Below are positions 17,645-26,398 of a stretch of DNA of 64,000 nucleotides, in pieces. The DNA is from Azorhizobium sp965227945 (lineage in GTDB: Bacteria > Pseudomonadota > Alphaproteobacteria > Rhizobiales > Xanthobacteraceae), in contig CBDDGQ010000006.1 of assembly GCA_965227945.1 (NCBI GenBank), forward strand, positions 62,001-126,000. Direction: 5' to 3'. Every line of letters begins with the position of its first letter. Position 1 is the stretch's first letter. A program made the translations under genes and the position numbers. A model generated the notes under the pieces. The model was not told where the DNA came from and did not search any database. It saw only the letters and a list, made by a program, of their open reading frames with translations.

Positions 17645-18417
17645 GGCGCCAGCCCGGCGTATCCGCCCCTCGCCGGCAGGATCTCCTCCACCCAGGCGGC
17701 GGCCGCCGCCACGCTGTCCACGGCCGTCACCTCCGGAACCGCGGGGCGGCGCAGCAGGATCACCGTGAGGCCCAAGTCGCGCGCCGCGGCGATCTTGCCA
17801 TAGGTGGCGGCGCCGCCGCTGTTCTTGGCGACGATGACTTCGATGTCGTGTGCCCTCAGCAGGGCCTGGTCGTCGTCTTGCGTGAAAGGTCCGCGCGCCA
17901 GCACATAGGTCGCTGCCGGCACTGCCAATGGCGGGACGATGGGATCGACGCTGCGCACCACATAGGCGTGCTGGGGCGCCGCCTCGAAGGCGCGCACCTC
18001 GTTCCGGCCCAGCGCCAGGAAGGCGCGGCAGGGCGCGGTGCCCAGCGCCGCCACCGCCGCGGGGACATCGGCCACCTCCTGCCAGCGATCGCCCGGCACC
18101 TGCGCCCAGGGCGGCCGGCGCAGAGCCAGCAGCGGCACGCCGGCGGCGGCGCAGGCCTGCGCCGCATGGGCGGACATCACCGCCGCATAGGGATGGGTGG
18201 CATCGATCACCGCCCCGATGCGGGCGGTTGCCAGATACGCTTTGAGCCCCGCCACCCCGCCGAAGCCGCCCACCCGCACTGGAACCGGCTGCTCGGCGGG
18301 GTTTTCCGTGCGTCCGGCGAGAGACACAATAAGCTCAAGATCGGTGCGCGGGGCGAGTCGCGCGGCCAGGGCCCGGGCGTCCCCGGTGCCCCCCAGGATG
18401 AGGATGCGAGAGCGCAT
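17620..18417 (-). CDS. cobK: CobK, precorrin-6A reductase
   Basis: NADPH-dependent reduction of precorrin-6A to precorrin-6B (dihydro form). The 265-residue protein begins with the nucleotide-binding 'ILILGGTGDARALA' and contains 'VIDATHPYAAVMSAHA' and 'VVAKNSGGAATYGKI', the classic CobK/CbiJ motifs. It is the only minus-strand gene in this part of the cluster: its 3' end overlaps cobJ by 25 bases, and its start lies 43 bases from the divergent cobL start. The frame is open upstream to 18570, but the ATG at 18417 begins exactly at the conserved domain. Confidence 0.93.
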   Translation of the reverse strand: MRSRILILGGTGDARALAARLAPRTDLELIVSLAGRTENPAEQPVPVRVGGFGGVAGLKAYLATARIGAVIDATHPYAAVMSAHAAQACAAAGVPLLALRRPPWAQVPGDRWQEVADVPAAVAALGTAPCRAFLALGRNEVRAFEAAPQHAYVVRSVDPIVPPLAVPAATYVLARGPFTQDDDQALLRAHDIEVIVAKNSGGAATYGKIAAARDLGLTVILLRRPAVPEVTAVDSVAAAAAWVEEILPARGGYAGLAPHGADRGE

Positions 18418-18460
18418 GCAGGCGTCACCCGCGATGGCATCGGACGGCTCGGGGTCTGAC

Positions 18461-19717
18461 ATGGCACAGCACATGGCGCAGGACACTGCCGCACCGGAGC
18501 CCTGGCTGTCCATCGTGGGCATTGGCGAGGACGGCGCATCGGGCCTGTCGCCGGCCGCCGCGGCGCGCATTTCGGCGGCCGAGCTGGTGTTCGGCGGCGC
18601 CCGTCATCTGGCCCTGGCCGGCGCGCTGGTGCGCGGCGCCGCTTGCCCCTGGCCTAGCCCATTTTCCGACGGCATCGCCGCCGTATTGGCCGCCCGCGGG
18701 CAAAAAGTCTGCGTGCTGGCCTCCGGCGATCCCTTCCTGCATGGGGTCGGGGCCACCCTGGCGCGATACGTGCCCGCGGCCGAGATGGCGGTCAATCCGG
18801 CCCCTTCCGCTTTCAGCCTCGCGGCGGCCCGGCTCGGCTGGCCGCTGGCGGACGTGGCGCAGATTTCCCTGCATGGCCGGGCCATCGGCCGCATCCGCCC
18901 CGCCTTGCAGCCGGGGGCGCGCATCCTGGCGCTGACCTCCGATGGCGAGGGGCCGCGGCAGGTGGCGGCGCTGCTCTCCGCCTTGGGCTTCGGCCGCACC
19001 CGCCTCACCGTGCTGGAGGCGCTGGGCGGCCCGCGGGCCCGCCTGCGCACCACGCTGGCCGAGGACTTCGATCTGGCGGCGGTGGATCCGCTCAATGTGC
19101 TGGCGCTGGAGGTGGTGGCAACCCCCGCCGCCGCCGTGCTGCCGCTCACCTGCGGCCTGCCGGACGATCTGTTCGCCCATGACGGCCAGCTCACCAAGCG
19201 CGAGATCCGCGCCATGACCCTTTCGGCTCTGGCCCCCCGCCAGGGCGAATTGCTGTGGGACGTGGGCGCCGGGGCCGGCTCGGTGGCCATCGAATGGCTG
19301 CTGACCCATGCCTCGCTCGCCGCCATCGCCATCGAGGGGCATGCGGTGCGCGCCGCGCGCATCGCCGACAATGCGCAGGCGCTGGGCGTGCCGCAGCTGG
19401 AGGTGGTGGTTGGCGCTGCGCCCGCGGCCTTTGCCGGGCTGGCGCGGCCGGATGTGGTGTTCATCGGCGGCGGCGGCTCGGAGCCCGGCGTGATGGACCA
19501 GGCGATCGCCGCCCTGCGGCCCGGCGGCCGGCTGGTGGCCAATGCGGTGACGCTGGAGACCGAAGCGGTGCTGCTGGACCATTCCCAGCGGCTCGGCGGC
19601 AGCCTGACGCGCATCGCCTTGTCCCGCGCGGTGCCGGTGAAGGGGATGACCGGCTGGCGGCCCGCCATGCCGATCACCCAGTGGTGCTGGACCAAACCAC
19701 AGGAGAGCCAAGCATGA
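18461..19717 (+). CDS. cobL: CobL, precorrin-6Y C5,15-methyltransferase (decarboxylating)
   Basis: Bifunctional enzyme (418 residues) that methylates C5 and C15 and decarboxylates the C12 acetate, yielding precorrin-8X. The N-terminal CbiE-like half has 'SIVGIGEDG' and 'LASGDPFLHGVGATL'; the C-terminal CbiT-like half begins near 'DDLFAHDGQLTKREIRAM' and has the SAM motif 'LLWDVGAGAGSVAIEW'. The start is one of two in-frame ATGs (18434 or 18461) without a strong ribosome binding site. It overlaps cobE by four bases. Its promoter must share the short gap with divergent cobK. Confidence 0.93.
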   Translation: MAQHMAQDTAAPEPWLSIVGIGEDGASGLSPAAAARISAAELVFGGARHLALAGALVRGAACPWPSPFSDGIAAVLAARGQKVCVLASGDPFLHGVGATLARYVPAAEMAVNPAPSAFSLAAARLGWPLADVAQISLHGRAIGRIRPALQPGARILALTSDGEGPRQVAALLSALGFGRTRLTVLEALGGPRARLRTTLAEDFDLAAVDPLNVLALEVVATPAAAVLPLTCGLPDDLFAHDGQLTKREIRAMTLSALAPRQGELLWDVGAGAGSVAIEWLLTHASLAAIAIEGHAVRAARIADNAQALGVPQLEVVVGAAPAAFAGLARPDVVFIGGGGSEPGVMDQAIAALRPGGRLVANAVTLETEAVLLDHSQRLGGSLTRIALSRAVPVKGMTGWRPAMPITQWCWTKPQESQA

Positions 19718-20100
19718 TCGTCGCCGGTGTGGGCAGCAAGCGCGGTGTCACCGCCGACGACGTCCTCGCCGCCATCGATGCGGCGCTGGCGCGGGTGGGG
19801 CTGGAGCGCGCGGCGGTCAAGGTGGTGGCCACCCCGGCGGTGAAAGGCGGGGAAGTGGGCATTGCGGAAGCCGCCGCTCGCCTCGGCCTGCCTTTGGTTC
19901 TGGTGCCCCAGGGCCAGCTGGAAGCCATGGCGGAACGGGCCCAGACCCATTCCGACCGGGTGGTGGCGCTGCTGCGCGTGCCCTCCGCCGCCGAGACCGC
20001 GGCGCTCGCCGCCTGCGGCCTCGATGCCCATCTGCTCGGCCCGCGGCTGGCGCTGGGCTCGGTGACCTGCGCCTTGGCGCGCAGCGGGCCGGCCGCATGA
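19714..20100 (+). CDS. cobE: CobE, cobalamin biosynthesis protein (CbiG C-terminal family)
   Basis: Small protein of 128 residues homologous to the C-terminal domain of CbiG. The opening 'VAGVGSKRGVTADDVLAAI' and the later 'ATPAVKGGEVGIAEAAARLGL' are family signatures. CobE is required for efficient aerobic cobalamin synthesis in Pseudomonas denitrificans, but its exact role is not settled. It is translationally coupled to cobL (ATGA at 19714) and cobM (ATGA at 20097). Confidence 0.88.
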   Translation: MIVAGVGSKRGVTADDVLAAIDAALARVGLERAAVKVVATPAVKGGEVGIAEAAARLGLPLVLVPQGQLEAMAERAQTHSDRVVALLRVPSAAETAALAACGLDAHLLGPRLALGSVTCALARSGPAA

Positions 20101-20858
20101 CCGTCCATTTCATCGGCGCCGGCCCGGGCGCGGCCGACCTCATCACCGTGCGCGGCCGCGATCTCATCGCCCGCTGCCCGGTGTGCCTCTATGCCGGGTC
20201 CATCGTCTCGCCGGAGTTGCTGGCCTATTGCCCGCCCCGGGCCCGCATCGTCGACACCGCCCCGCTGGATCTTGACCGCATCGAACAGGAATATGTGGCC
20301 GCCCATGCGGCCGGCCAGGATGTGGCCCGCCTGCATTCCGGCGACCTGTCGGTCTATAGCGCGGTGGCTGAGCAGATCCGGCGGCTGGAGCGGCACGCCA
20401 TCCCTTACACCCTCACCCCCGGCGTGCCCGCCTTCGCGGCGGCGGCGGCGGCGCTGGGGCGCGAACTCACCGTGCCGGAAGTGGCGCAATCCCTGGTGCT
20501 CACCCGCGTCTCCGGCCGCGCCTCGGCCATGCCGGAGAGCGAGCGGCTCGCCGCCTTCGCCGCCACGGGCGCGACGCTGGCCATTCATCTGGCCATCCAT
20601 GCGGTGGATGCGGTGGTGGCAGACCTCACGCCCTTCTATGGCGCCGATTGCCCGGTGGCGGTGGTGGTGAAGGCCTCCTGGCCGGACGAGCGCATCGTGC
20701 GCGGCACGCTCGCCACCATCGCCGCCCAGGTGGCGGCGGACCCCATCGCCCGCACCGCCTTGATCCTGGTGGGCCGGGCGCTGGGCGCCACCGACTTCCG
20801 CGACAGCGCGCTTTATGACGTGGACTATGTGCGCCGGTTCCGCGGGATGGCCGAATGA
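20097..20858 (+). CDS. cobM: CobM, precorrin-4 C11-methyltransferase
   Basis: SAM-dependent methylase that forms precorrin-5 from precorrin-4. The 253-residue protein shows 'VHFIGAGPGAADLITVRG', 'CLYAGSIVSPELL', 'RLHSGDLSVYSAVAEQ' and 'TPGVPAFAAAAA', typical of CobM/CbiF. It ends the cobL-cobE-cobM run, and its stop is only five bases from the stop of the convergent cbiD. Confidence 0.95.
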   Translation: MTVHFIGAGPGAADLITVRGRDLIARCPVCLYAGSIVSPELLAYCPPRARIVDTAPLDLDRIEQEYVAAHAAGQDVARLHSGDLSVYSAVAEQIRRLERHAIPYTLTPGVPAFAAAAAALGRELTVPEVAQSLVLTRVSGRASAMPESERLAAFAATGATLAIHLAIHAVDAVVADLTPFYGADCPVAVVVKASWPDERIVRGTLATIAAQVAADPIARTALILVGRALGATDFRDSALYDVDYVRRFRGMAE

Positions 20859-20863
20859 ACCGC

Positions 20864-22033
20864 TCAGTCCACGGCGCGGAACGGCGCCTGCCCCATGAGC
20901 ACGCCGTCGCGGTCGAACACCACGATCTCCAGCGCCGTGCCGCTGCCACGCAGGACCGGGGCTGCCGTGGCCCAGGCGCGCGCCGCCACCAGATCGCCCA
21001 GCGCCACGCCGGCCGCCGCCGCCTCCTGGAAGGCCAGCGCCACGGTGTTGGCCGAACCGATACGGTCCGCCAGATCGAGATCCGCGCCCGCCTCCCGCGC
21101 CAGATGGGCGAGCGCGGTGAGATCGGCGCTGCCGCGCTTGGAATGCAGGTCCAGCAGGCCCTGGGCCAGTTTGGTCATCTTGGCGACGCCGCCGGCCAGG
21201 GTCACGCGGGGCACGGGGTGGGTGCGCAGATATTTCAGCGTGCCGCCGACGAAATCGCCCATGTCCAGCAGCGCGGTTTCGGGCAGGCCGTGCAGCGCCT
21301 GGATGGCGGCCTCGGAGGCGGAGCCGGTGGCCCCGGCCACATGGGTCAGCCCCATGGCGCGGGCAACATCCACGCCGCGATGGATGGAATGGATCCAGGC
21401 GGCGCAGGAGAACGGGATCACGATGCCCGTGGTGCCCAGCACGGAGAGGCCGCCGACGATGCCGAGGCGCCCGTTGAGCGTCCGCTTGGCAAGAATTTCG
21501 CCCCCGGGGATGGAAATCTCCACCTCCGCATCGGCGCCAACGCCCGCCGCCCGCGCCACCTCGGCGATGCCCTGGGCGATCATCGCCCGTGGCACCGGAT
21601 TGATGGCCGGTTCGCCGGGCGGAATCGGCAGGCCGGGGCGGGTCACCGTGCCGACGCCTTCGCCGGCCCGGAAGGTGACGCCGCTGCCCGGCACGCCCCG
21701 GCGCACGGTGGCGCACACCAAGGCGCCATGGGTGACATCGGGGTCGTCGCCCGCATCCTTGATGATGCCGGCGCTGGCGCTGTCGCCCGTCACCCCGGTT
21801 GTGGCCAAGGCGAAGGCCGGGCGGGCGCCGCCGGGCAGTTCCACCTCCACCGGATCGGGAAACACGCCCGTCACCAGCGCCGCGAAGGCCGCCTTGGCGG
21901 CGCCGGCCGCGCAGGCGCCCGTGGTCCAGCCGCGGCGGAGCGGCCGGTCGGGGGCGCCGCCGGGCTGCTCTTCGAAGTGCCCCTCGGGCTGATCTTCGGA
22001 CGGATTCTCGTCGCCATTCACGTCGCCGCTCAT
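20864..22033 (-). CDS. cbiD: CbiD, (cobalt-)precorrin-5B C1-methyltransferase
   Basis: C1 methyltransferase of 389 residues. 'RRGWTTGACAAGAAKAAF' near residue 33, 'INPVPRAMIA', 'LSVLGTTGIVIPFS', 'GDFVGGTLKY' and 'GGVAKMTKLAQG' are hallmark CbiD sequences. CbiD belongs to the anaerobic, cobalt-early pathway; here it sits among oxygen-dependent, cobalt-late genes (cobG, cobN) and no cobF is present, so it presumably does the C1 methylation with a metal-free substrate. That functional swap is inference. It is transcribed toward cobM and divergently from cobB, 50 bases away. Confidence 0.93.
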   Translation of the reverse strand: MSGDVNGDENPSEDQPEGHFEEQPGGAPDRPLRRGWTTGACAAGAAKAAFAALVTGVFPDPVEVELPGGARPAFALATTGVTGDSASAGIIKDAGDDPDVTHGALVCATVRRGVPGSGVTFRAGEGVGTVTRPGLPIPPGEPAINPVPRAMIAQGIAEVARAAGVGADAEVEISIPGGEILAKRTLNGRLGIVGGLSVLGTTGIVIPFSCAAWIHSIHRGVDVARAMGLTHVAGATGSASEAAIQALHGLPETALLDMGDFVGGTLKYLRTHPVPRVTLAGGVAKMTKLAQGLLDLHSKRGSADLTALAHLAREAGADLDLADRIGSANTVALAFQEAAAAGVALGDLVAARAWATAAPVLRGSGTALEIVVFDRDGVLMGQAPFRAVD

Positions 22034-22083
22034 GGTCCCCTACATAGGCCGGCCACGCCGGCCCGTCACGGGGGCGTGCCCGC

Positions 22084-23400
22084 ATGAACCCGCGCGGCCT
22101 GCTGATCGCCGCCCCGCGCTCCGGCTCGGGCAAGACCACCGTCACCCTCGGCCTCTTGTCCGCTTTGGCGCGGCGCGGCATCGCCGTGCGCGCGGCCAAG
22201 TCGGGGCCGGACTATATCGACCCGGCGTTTCATGCCGCCGCCACAGGCCGGCCGGGGCTCAATCTGGACAGCTGGGCCATGGCGCCGGACCTGCTGGCGC
22301 ATCTGGCCAGCACCGCCGCCGCCGGCGGCGAGATGCTGGTGGTGGAAGGCGCCATGGGCCTATTCGACGGCGTGCCCGGCGTGCCGGGCCGCTCCGGCGC
22401 CGGCGCGGACATCGCCGCCTGGCTCGGCCTGCCGGTGCTGCTGGTGCTGGACGTGTCCGGCCAGTCGCAGACCGCCGCCGCCGTGGCGCGGGGCTTCGCC
22501 ACCCATGATCCCGCCGTGCGCATCGGTGGCATCGTGCTCAATCGCGTGGGCAGCGAACGGCACACGCGGCTGGTGCGCGAGGCCATGGCGCCGCTGGGCA
22601 TTCCGGTGGTGGGGGCGATTCCCCGCGATGACAGCCTGGGCCTGCCGGAGCGCCATCTGGGGCTGGTGCAGGCGGGCGAGCATGCCGATCTCGACGCGCG
22701 TCTCGCGGCGCTGGCCGCCATGGCCGAGCGTCACATGGATCTGGATGCCATCTTGGCCCTCGCCGCCCCCCTCACCTTGGGCGACATGCCCAGCGCCCCG
22801 GCCCTGCCGCCGCCGGGCCAACGCATCGCTTTGGCACAGGATGCGGCCTTTTCCTTCGTCTATGGCCACGTGCTCGCCCATTGGCGGGAGGCGGGGGCCG
22901 AGATCCTGCCCTTCTCGCCGCTGAACGACGAGGGGCCGGACGCGTCCGCAGACGTGTGCTGGCTGCCAGGGGGCTACCCTGAGCTGCATGGCGGCACCCT
23001 GGCCGCAGCGGGGCGCTTCAAGGCGGAGCTGACCGCCTTTGCCCGCACCCGCCCGGTGCATGGGGAGTGCGGCGGCTACATGGCCCTCGGCGCCGTGCTG
23101 GTGGATGCGGGCGGCATCCCCCACCCCATGGCCGGCCTGCTGGACCTGGAGACCAGCTTCGCCACCCGCAAGATGAACCTGGGCTATCGGGAAGCCCGCC
23201 TGCTGGCGGATGCGCCCATCGGCGCCGCCGGGACGCGGGTGCGCGGGCATGAATTTCATTATGCCACCGTGCTCACCCGCGGCGCGGACGCGCCTTTGGC
23301 GGAGCTGAGCGACAGCCAGGGCGTCGCGCTGGGGGCAGCCGGCAGCCGGCGCGGCCTGGTGAGCGGCGGCTTCTTCCACGCCATCGCGCCCGCAAGGTGA
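22084..23400 (+). CDS. cobB: CobB, hydrogenobyrinic acid a,c-diamide synthase
   Basis: ATP- and glutamine-dependent amidation of the a and c side chains, the step before cobalt insertion. The 438-residue protein has an N-terminal P-loop 'APRSGSGKTTVTLGL', the dethiobiotin-synthetase-like 'KSGPDYIDPAFH' and 'VEGAMGLFDG', and a C-terminal class I glutamine amidotransferase domain with nucleophile Cys in 'VHGECGGYM' and the His near 'VSGGFFHA'. It is divergent from cbiD and reads away from it; no further cob gene follows. Confidence 0.94.
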   Translation: MNPRGLLIAAPRSGSGKTTVTLGLLSALARRGIAVRAAKSGPDYIDPAFHAAATGRPGLNLDSWAMAPDLLAHLASTAAAGGEMLVVEGAMGLFDGVPGVPGRSGAGADIAAWLGLPVLLVLDVSGQSQTAAAVARGFATHDPAVRIGGIVLNRVGSERHTRLVREAMAPLGIPVVGAIPRDDSLGLPERHLGLVQAGEHADLDARLAALAAMAERHMDLDAILALAAPLTLGDMPSAPALPPPGQRIALAQDAAFSFVYGHVLAHWREAGAEILPFSPLNDEGPDASADVCWLPGGYPELHGGTLAAAGRFKAELTAFARTRPVHGECGGYMALGAVLVDAGGIPHPMAGLLDLETSFATRKMNLGYREARLLADAPIGAAGTRVRGHEFHYATVLTRGADAPLAELSDSQGVALGAAGSRRGLVSGGFFHAIAPAR

Positions 23401-23537
23401 TTCAGCAGAGGTGACGCCTCAACCCCTGCATCTGATGCATGTCGTTTTGGTCCACATCTGCGTTATACTGAGATCAATGAGCCGAAACGGCCGCCGGCGA
23501 CAGACGCCAAGAAGCGCCTCAACATGGGAGGACGTTT

Positions 23538-23759
23538 ATGCATTGCCAGCACAAGGAAGACGATTTCCGCCAGGCCATCGTCGACATCGTGAGCGCCAAA
23601 TCCGGGCAAGCCATTGTGATTCAAGTGATCGGTGGCAACACCATCACCGGCTATGCCCCCATGAGCGTGGGCCGCGACTATCTGCGCTGCCATATCGCCG
23701 CCGGGGAAAGCCACAAGGAACAGGTGGTGCCGTTCCATTCCATCACCTGCGTGCGCTGA
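23538..23759 (+). CDS. Small protein of unknown function
   Basis: A 73-residue protein not recognised. A strong GGGAGG ribosome binding site precedes the ATG. The sequence has charged N-terminal residues, a central beta-rich stretch ('GQAIVIQVIGGNTITGY') and three cysteines or histidine-cysteine positions (CxH near the N-terminus, 'RCHIAAG', 'ITCVR'). There is no signal peptide or membrane segment. A TATACT-like -10 hexamer lies near 23464 without a convincing -35 box. It stands alone between cobB and the aldehyde dehydrogenase gene. Confidence 0.6.
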   Translation: MHCQHKEDDFRQAIVDIVSAKSGQAIVIQVIGGNTITGYAPMSVGRDYLRCHIAAGESHKEQVVPFHSITCVR

Positions 23760-23901
23760 CCCCGACGGCATCTTCGCAAAGCGCCCCCGCCCGCTTATAT
23801 GAGGTCCTGCATCCTCGGGCCTTGAGCCCTTTTGCGTGTCGCGGCCTGCCGCGCCGCACCCGGCGCCGGTTCCCTGCGCCCGCTTCCTCAGGAGACTAGA
23901 C

Positions 23902-25377
23902 ATGGCCGCACCGCAGCCCCGTTCCGCCGCTCCCACCTTGCTGCCCTATCAGCGTGAGCAGATCCTCATCGGCGGGACCTGGACCGATGCCGACAACGGC
24001 GCGGTGGTGGAGGTCAACAACCCCGCCACCGGCGCCATCATCGGCACCATCCCCAGTGCCGGCCGCACCGAGACGGCCCGCGCCATCGACGCCGCTGAAA
24101 AGGCTTTCAAGGTGTGGCGCGCCAAGACCGCCACCGAGCGCTCCGCCGCGCTGCACAAGCTGGCCGACATCATCCTCGCCAATGTGGACGATCTGGCCCG
24201 CCTGCTCACCACCGAGCAAGGCAAGCCCTTCGCTGAAGCCAAGGGTGAAGTGGGCGCTTCGGCGGCTTATGTGCGCTGGTTCGCGGAAGAGGCGCGCCGG
24301 CTCTACGGCGATGTGATTCCCTCCCCCTGGGCCGGGCGCCGCATCATGGTGACCAAGGAGCCGGTGGGCGTGGTGGCCGCCATCACCCCCTGGAACTTCC
24401 CCTCCTCCATGCTGGCCCGCAAGATCGGCGCGGCGCTGGCCGCCGGCTGCACCATCGTCGCCAAGCCGGCGGAATTGACGCCTTATTCCGGTCTCGCCTG
24501 GGGCATTCTGGCGGAACAGGCGGGCATTCCCGCCGGCTGCGTCAACATCATCACCGGCGATGCCAAGGAGATCGGCCTGGAGATGACCTCCAACCCGATC
24601 GTCAAGAAGGTGACCTTCACCGGCTCCACGCCGGTGGGCAAATTGCTGATGAAGCAGTCTGCCGACACCATGAAGAAGATCTCCATGGAACTCGGCGGCA
24701 ATGCCCCGTTCATCGTGTTCGACGACGCCGATCTCGACGCGGCGGTGGAGGGAGCGATCGCCTCCAAATATCGCAACGCCGGCCAGACCTGCGTGTGCGC
24801 CAACCGCTTCTATGTGCAGGCGGGCATCCATGACGCCTTCGCCGAAAAGTTCGCCGAGGCCTCCCGCAAGCTCAAGATCGGCAACGGCTTCGACGATGGC
24901 GTGGTGGCCGGCCCGCTGATCGAGGAGAAGGCGGTGGCCAAGGTCGAGCGCCTCCTGAAGGACGCGTTGGACAAGGGCGGCACGGTGGTCACCGGCGGCC
25001 ATCGCAGCGCGCTGGGCGGCACCTTCTTTGAGCCCACCGTGATCGCCAACGCCACCGCGGACATGGCGTTTGCCCGTGAGGAAATCTTTGGGCCGATGGC
25101 GCCGCTGTTCAAGTTCGAGACCGAGGAGGAGGCGGTGCGCCTCGCCAACGCCACCGAATATGGCCTCGCCTGCTATTTCTACACAAAGGATCTCGGCCGA
25201 GCCTTCCGGGTGGCCGAGGGCCTGGAATATGGCCAGGTGGGCATCAATGCCGGCGTCATCACCACCGAGGTCGCCCCGTTCGGCGGCGTCAAGGAGAGCG
25301 GCGTCGGCCGCGAGGGCTCCAAATACGGCTGTGATGACTATCTGAACATCAAGTACGTCTGCATCGCCGGCCTCTGA
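23902..25377 (+). CDS. gabD: NAD(P)-dependent succinate-semialdehyde dehydrogenase (GabD-like)
   Basis: Aldehyde dehydrogenase superfamily member of 491 residues, closest in pattern to GabD enzymes that oxidise succinate semialdehyde to succinate. Seen are 'TPWNFPSSMLARKIGAAL', the coenzyme loop 'FTGSTPVGK', catalytic Glu263 in 'MELGGNAPF' and Cys297 in 'GQTCVCANR', and 'EEIFGPMAPLF'. The 'KESGVGREGSKYG' C-terminal motif is frequent in GabD. The ATG at 23902 has AGGAGA upstream. No 4-aminobutyrate transaminase gene is adjacent, so the physiological aldehyde is inferred from family resemblance only. A hairpin terminator follows. Confidence 0.85.
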   Translation: MAAPQPRSAAPTLLPYQREQILIGGTWTDADNGAVVEVNNPATGAIIGTIPSAGRTETARAIDAAEKAFKVWRAKTATERSAALHKLADIILANVDDLARLLTTEQGKPFAEAKGEVGASAAYVRWFAEEARRLYGDVIPSPWAGRRIMVTKEPVGVVAAITPWNFPSSMLARKIGAALAAGCTIVAKPAELTPYSGLAWGILAEQAGIPAGCVNIITGDAKEIGLEMTSNPIVKKVTFTGSTPVGKLLMKQSADTMKKISMELGGNAPFIVFDDADLDAAVEGAIASKYRNAGQTCVCANRFYVQAGIHDAFAEKFAEASRKLKIGNGFDDGVVAGPLIEEKAVAKVERLLKDALDKGGTVVTGGHRSALGGTFFEPTVIANATADMAFAREEIFGPMAPLFKFETEEEAVRLANATEYGLACYFYTKDLGRAFRVAEGLEYGQVGINAGVITTEVAPFGGVKESGVGREGSKYGCDDYLNIKYVCIAGL

Positions 25378-25401
25378 GCCGCCGATCAGCGCAGAACGAG
25401 C

Positions 25402-25429
25402 AACGGCGGCCCCTCACCGGGCCGCCGTT
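25402..25429. terminator. Bidirectional hairpin terminator
   Basis: Perfect 11-base-pair stem AACGGCGGCCC / GGGCCGCCGTT around a six-base loop, placed between the convergent stops of gabD and the minus-strand exported-protein gene. The stem's A/T ends give a short T run on each strand, so it could serve both directions. Confidence 0.75.
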
Positions 25430-25430
25430 G

Positions 25431-26378
25431 TCATTTCACGCCCTCGAACGGACCGAACACCATGTCCGGCGCACTGGTATTGTGGCGCGAGGGCACCAGC
25501 CGACCGGCCCACAGATCGGTCACGAGGCCGCCGGGATAGCTCATCACCGGCGCCTCGCCCCAGCCCGCGCCGCCGGGGGCCTTCCAGGCAAGGCGGGCCA
25601 CATCCGCATTGAACTCCGTCACATACATGGAGCGCAGCGCGGCGAACGGCGCCCCTGCGATGGGCGCATCCAGCGTCACATCGAGGGCGATATGCTCCCG
25701 GTCCAGCGCCGCCAGCGCCATGTGCGCCCCGCCGCCGCCGGCGAAGGTGAGGGCGAAGGTCCGGGTCGCGGGATCGAAGGCGATCTCCTTCAGCTTCACC
25801 AGCGGCCGGCCCTCGGTCTCCACCGGGCCCACCAGGAAGGACGAGCCATAGCCCGCCGCGCCCAGATGGGCGGGCGGCAGGGGGCGGGCGCGCCAGTAGC
25901 CGTCCGGGGGATAGACCACCATCACCTCCTCGGCGCGCTCCGCATGGCGCACCCAGAGCTGCACCATGTGCAGGCCCTCCACCACCCGGTCCCCCACACG
26001 CACCGGCACGCTGGCCGGCCGCCAGAAACTGGGGAAGGTGTAGCCGGTGAGCCAGAGGTCGGGGGTCTCGAACACGGTGACGCGCTGGGGCGCCGCGGGC
26101 ACGGCGGGATCGCCGGTCATGTCGCAGGCGGTGAAGTCCGGCGCCATGCGATCCACCGCCAGGGTGCCCGCATAGGCTGGATGCACCGCCTGGATGCGGA
26201 AGCGCAGTGCCTGCGGGGAGGCAAAACTCAGCGCCACATTGTCGGTCTCGGCGCACAAGGTGGGCAGGCTGGTATTGGTCACCTCAACCCCCAAAGGGGC
26301 AGACTGGGCCGGCAGAGCGGCCAGGAGGGCGCTTGTGGCGCAGGCCACTGCCGCCGCCCGCCAGGGGGTCAAAGCCAT
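25431..26378 (-). CDS. Exported protein of unknown function
   Basis: A 315-residue protein with a clear signal peptide (hydrophobic residues about 8-24, cleavage near 'AQSAP'). I do not recognise the mature part. It contains 'CAETDN' and 'FTACDM' cysteines that could form a disulfide, alternating hydrophobic strands suggesting a beta-sandwich, and conserved-looking 'TGYTFPSFWRPASVPVRVG' and 'YPPDGYWRARPLPP' segments. It follows the Tat-exported MBL protein gene by about 20 bases on the same strand, so the two probably form an operon and act in the periplasm. Confidence 0.65.
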   Translation of the reverse strand: MALTPWRAAAVACATSALLAALPAQSAPLGVEVTNTSLPTLCAETDNVALSFASPQALRFRIQAVHPAYAGTLAVDRMAPDFTACDMTGDPAVPAAPQRVTVFETPDLWLTGYTFPSFWRPASVPVRVGDRVVEGLHMVQLWVRHAERAEEVMVVYPPDGYWRARPLPPAHLGAAGYGSSFLVGPVETEGRPLVKLKEIAFDPATRTFALTFAGGGGAHMALAALDREHIALDVTLDAPIAGAPFAALRSMYVTEFNADVARLAWKAPGGAGWGEAPVMSYPGGLVTDLWAGRLVPSRHNTSAPDMVFGPFEGVK

Positions 26379-26398
26379 CTGTTCTCCTTGCTGTGCGT

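Noticed and set aside
19674..22199. Long minus-strand open frame across cobE, cobM and cbiD
   Set aside because: It is in the wrong frame relative to cbiD and overlaps well-supported cob genes; composition is Arg/Gly/Ala-rich as expected for a shadow frame.
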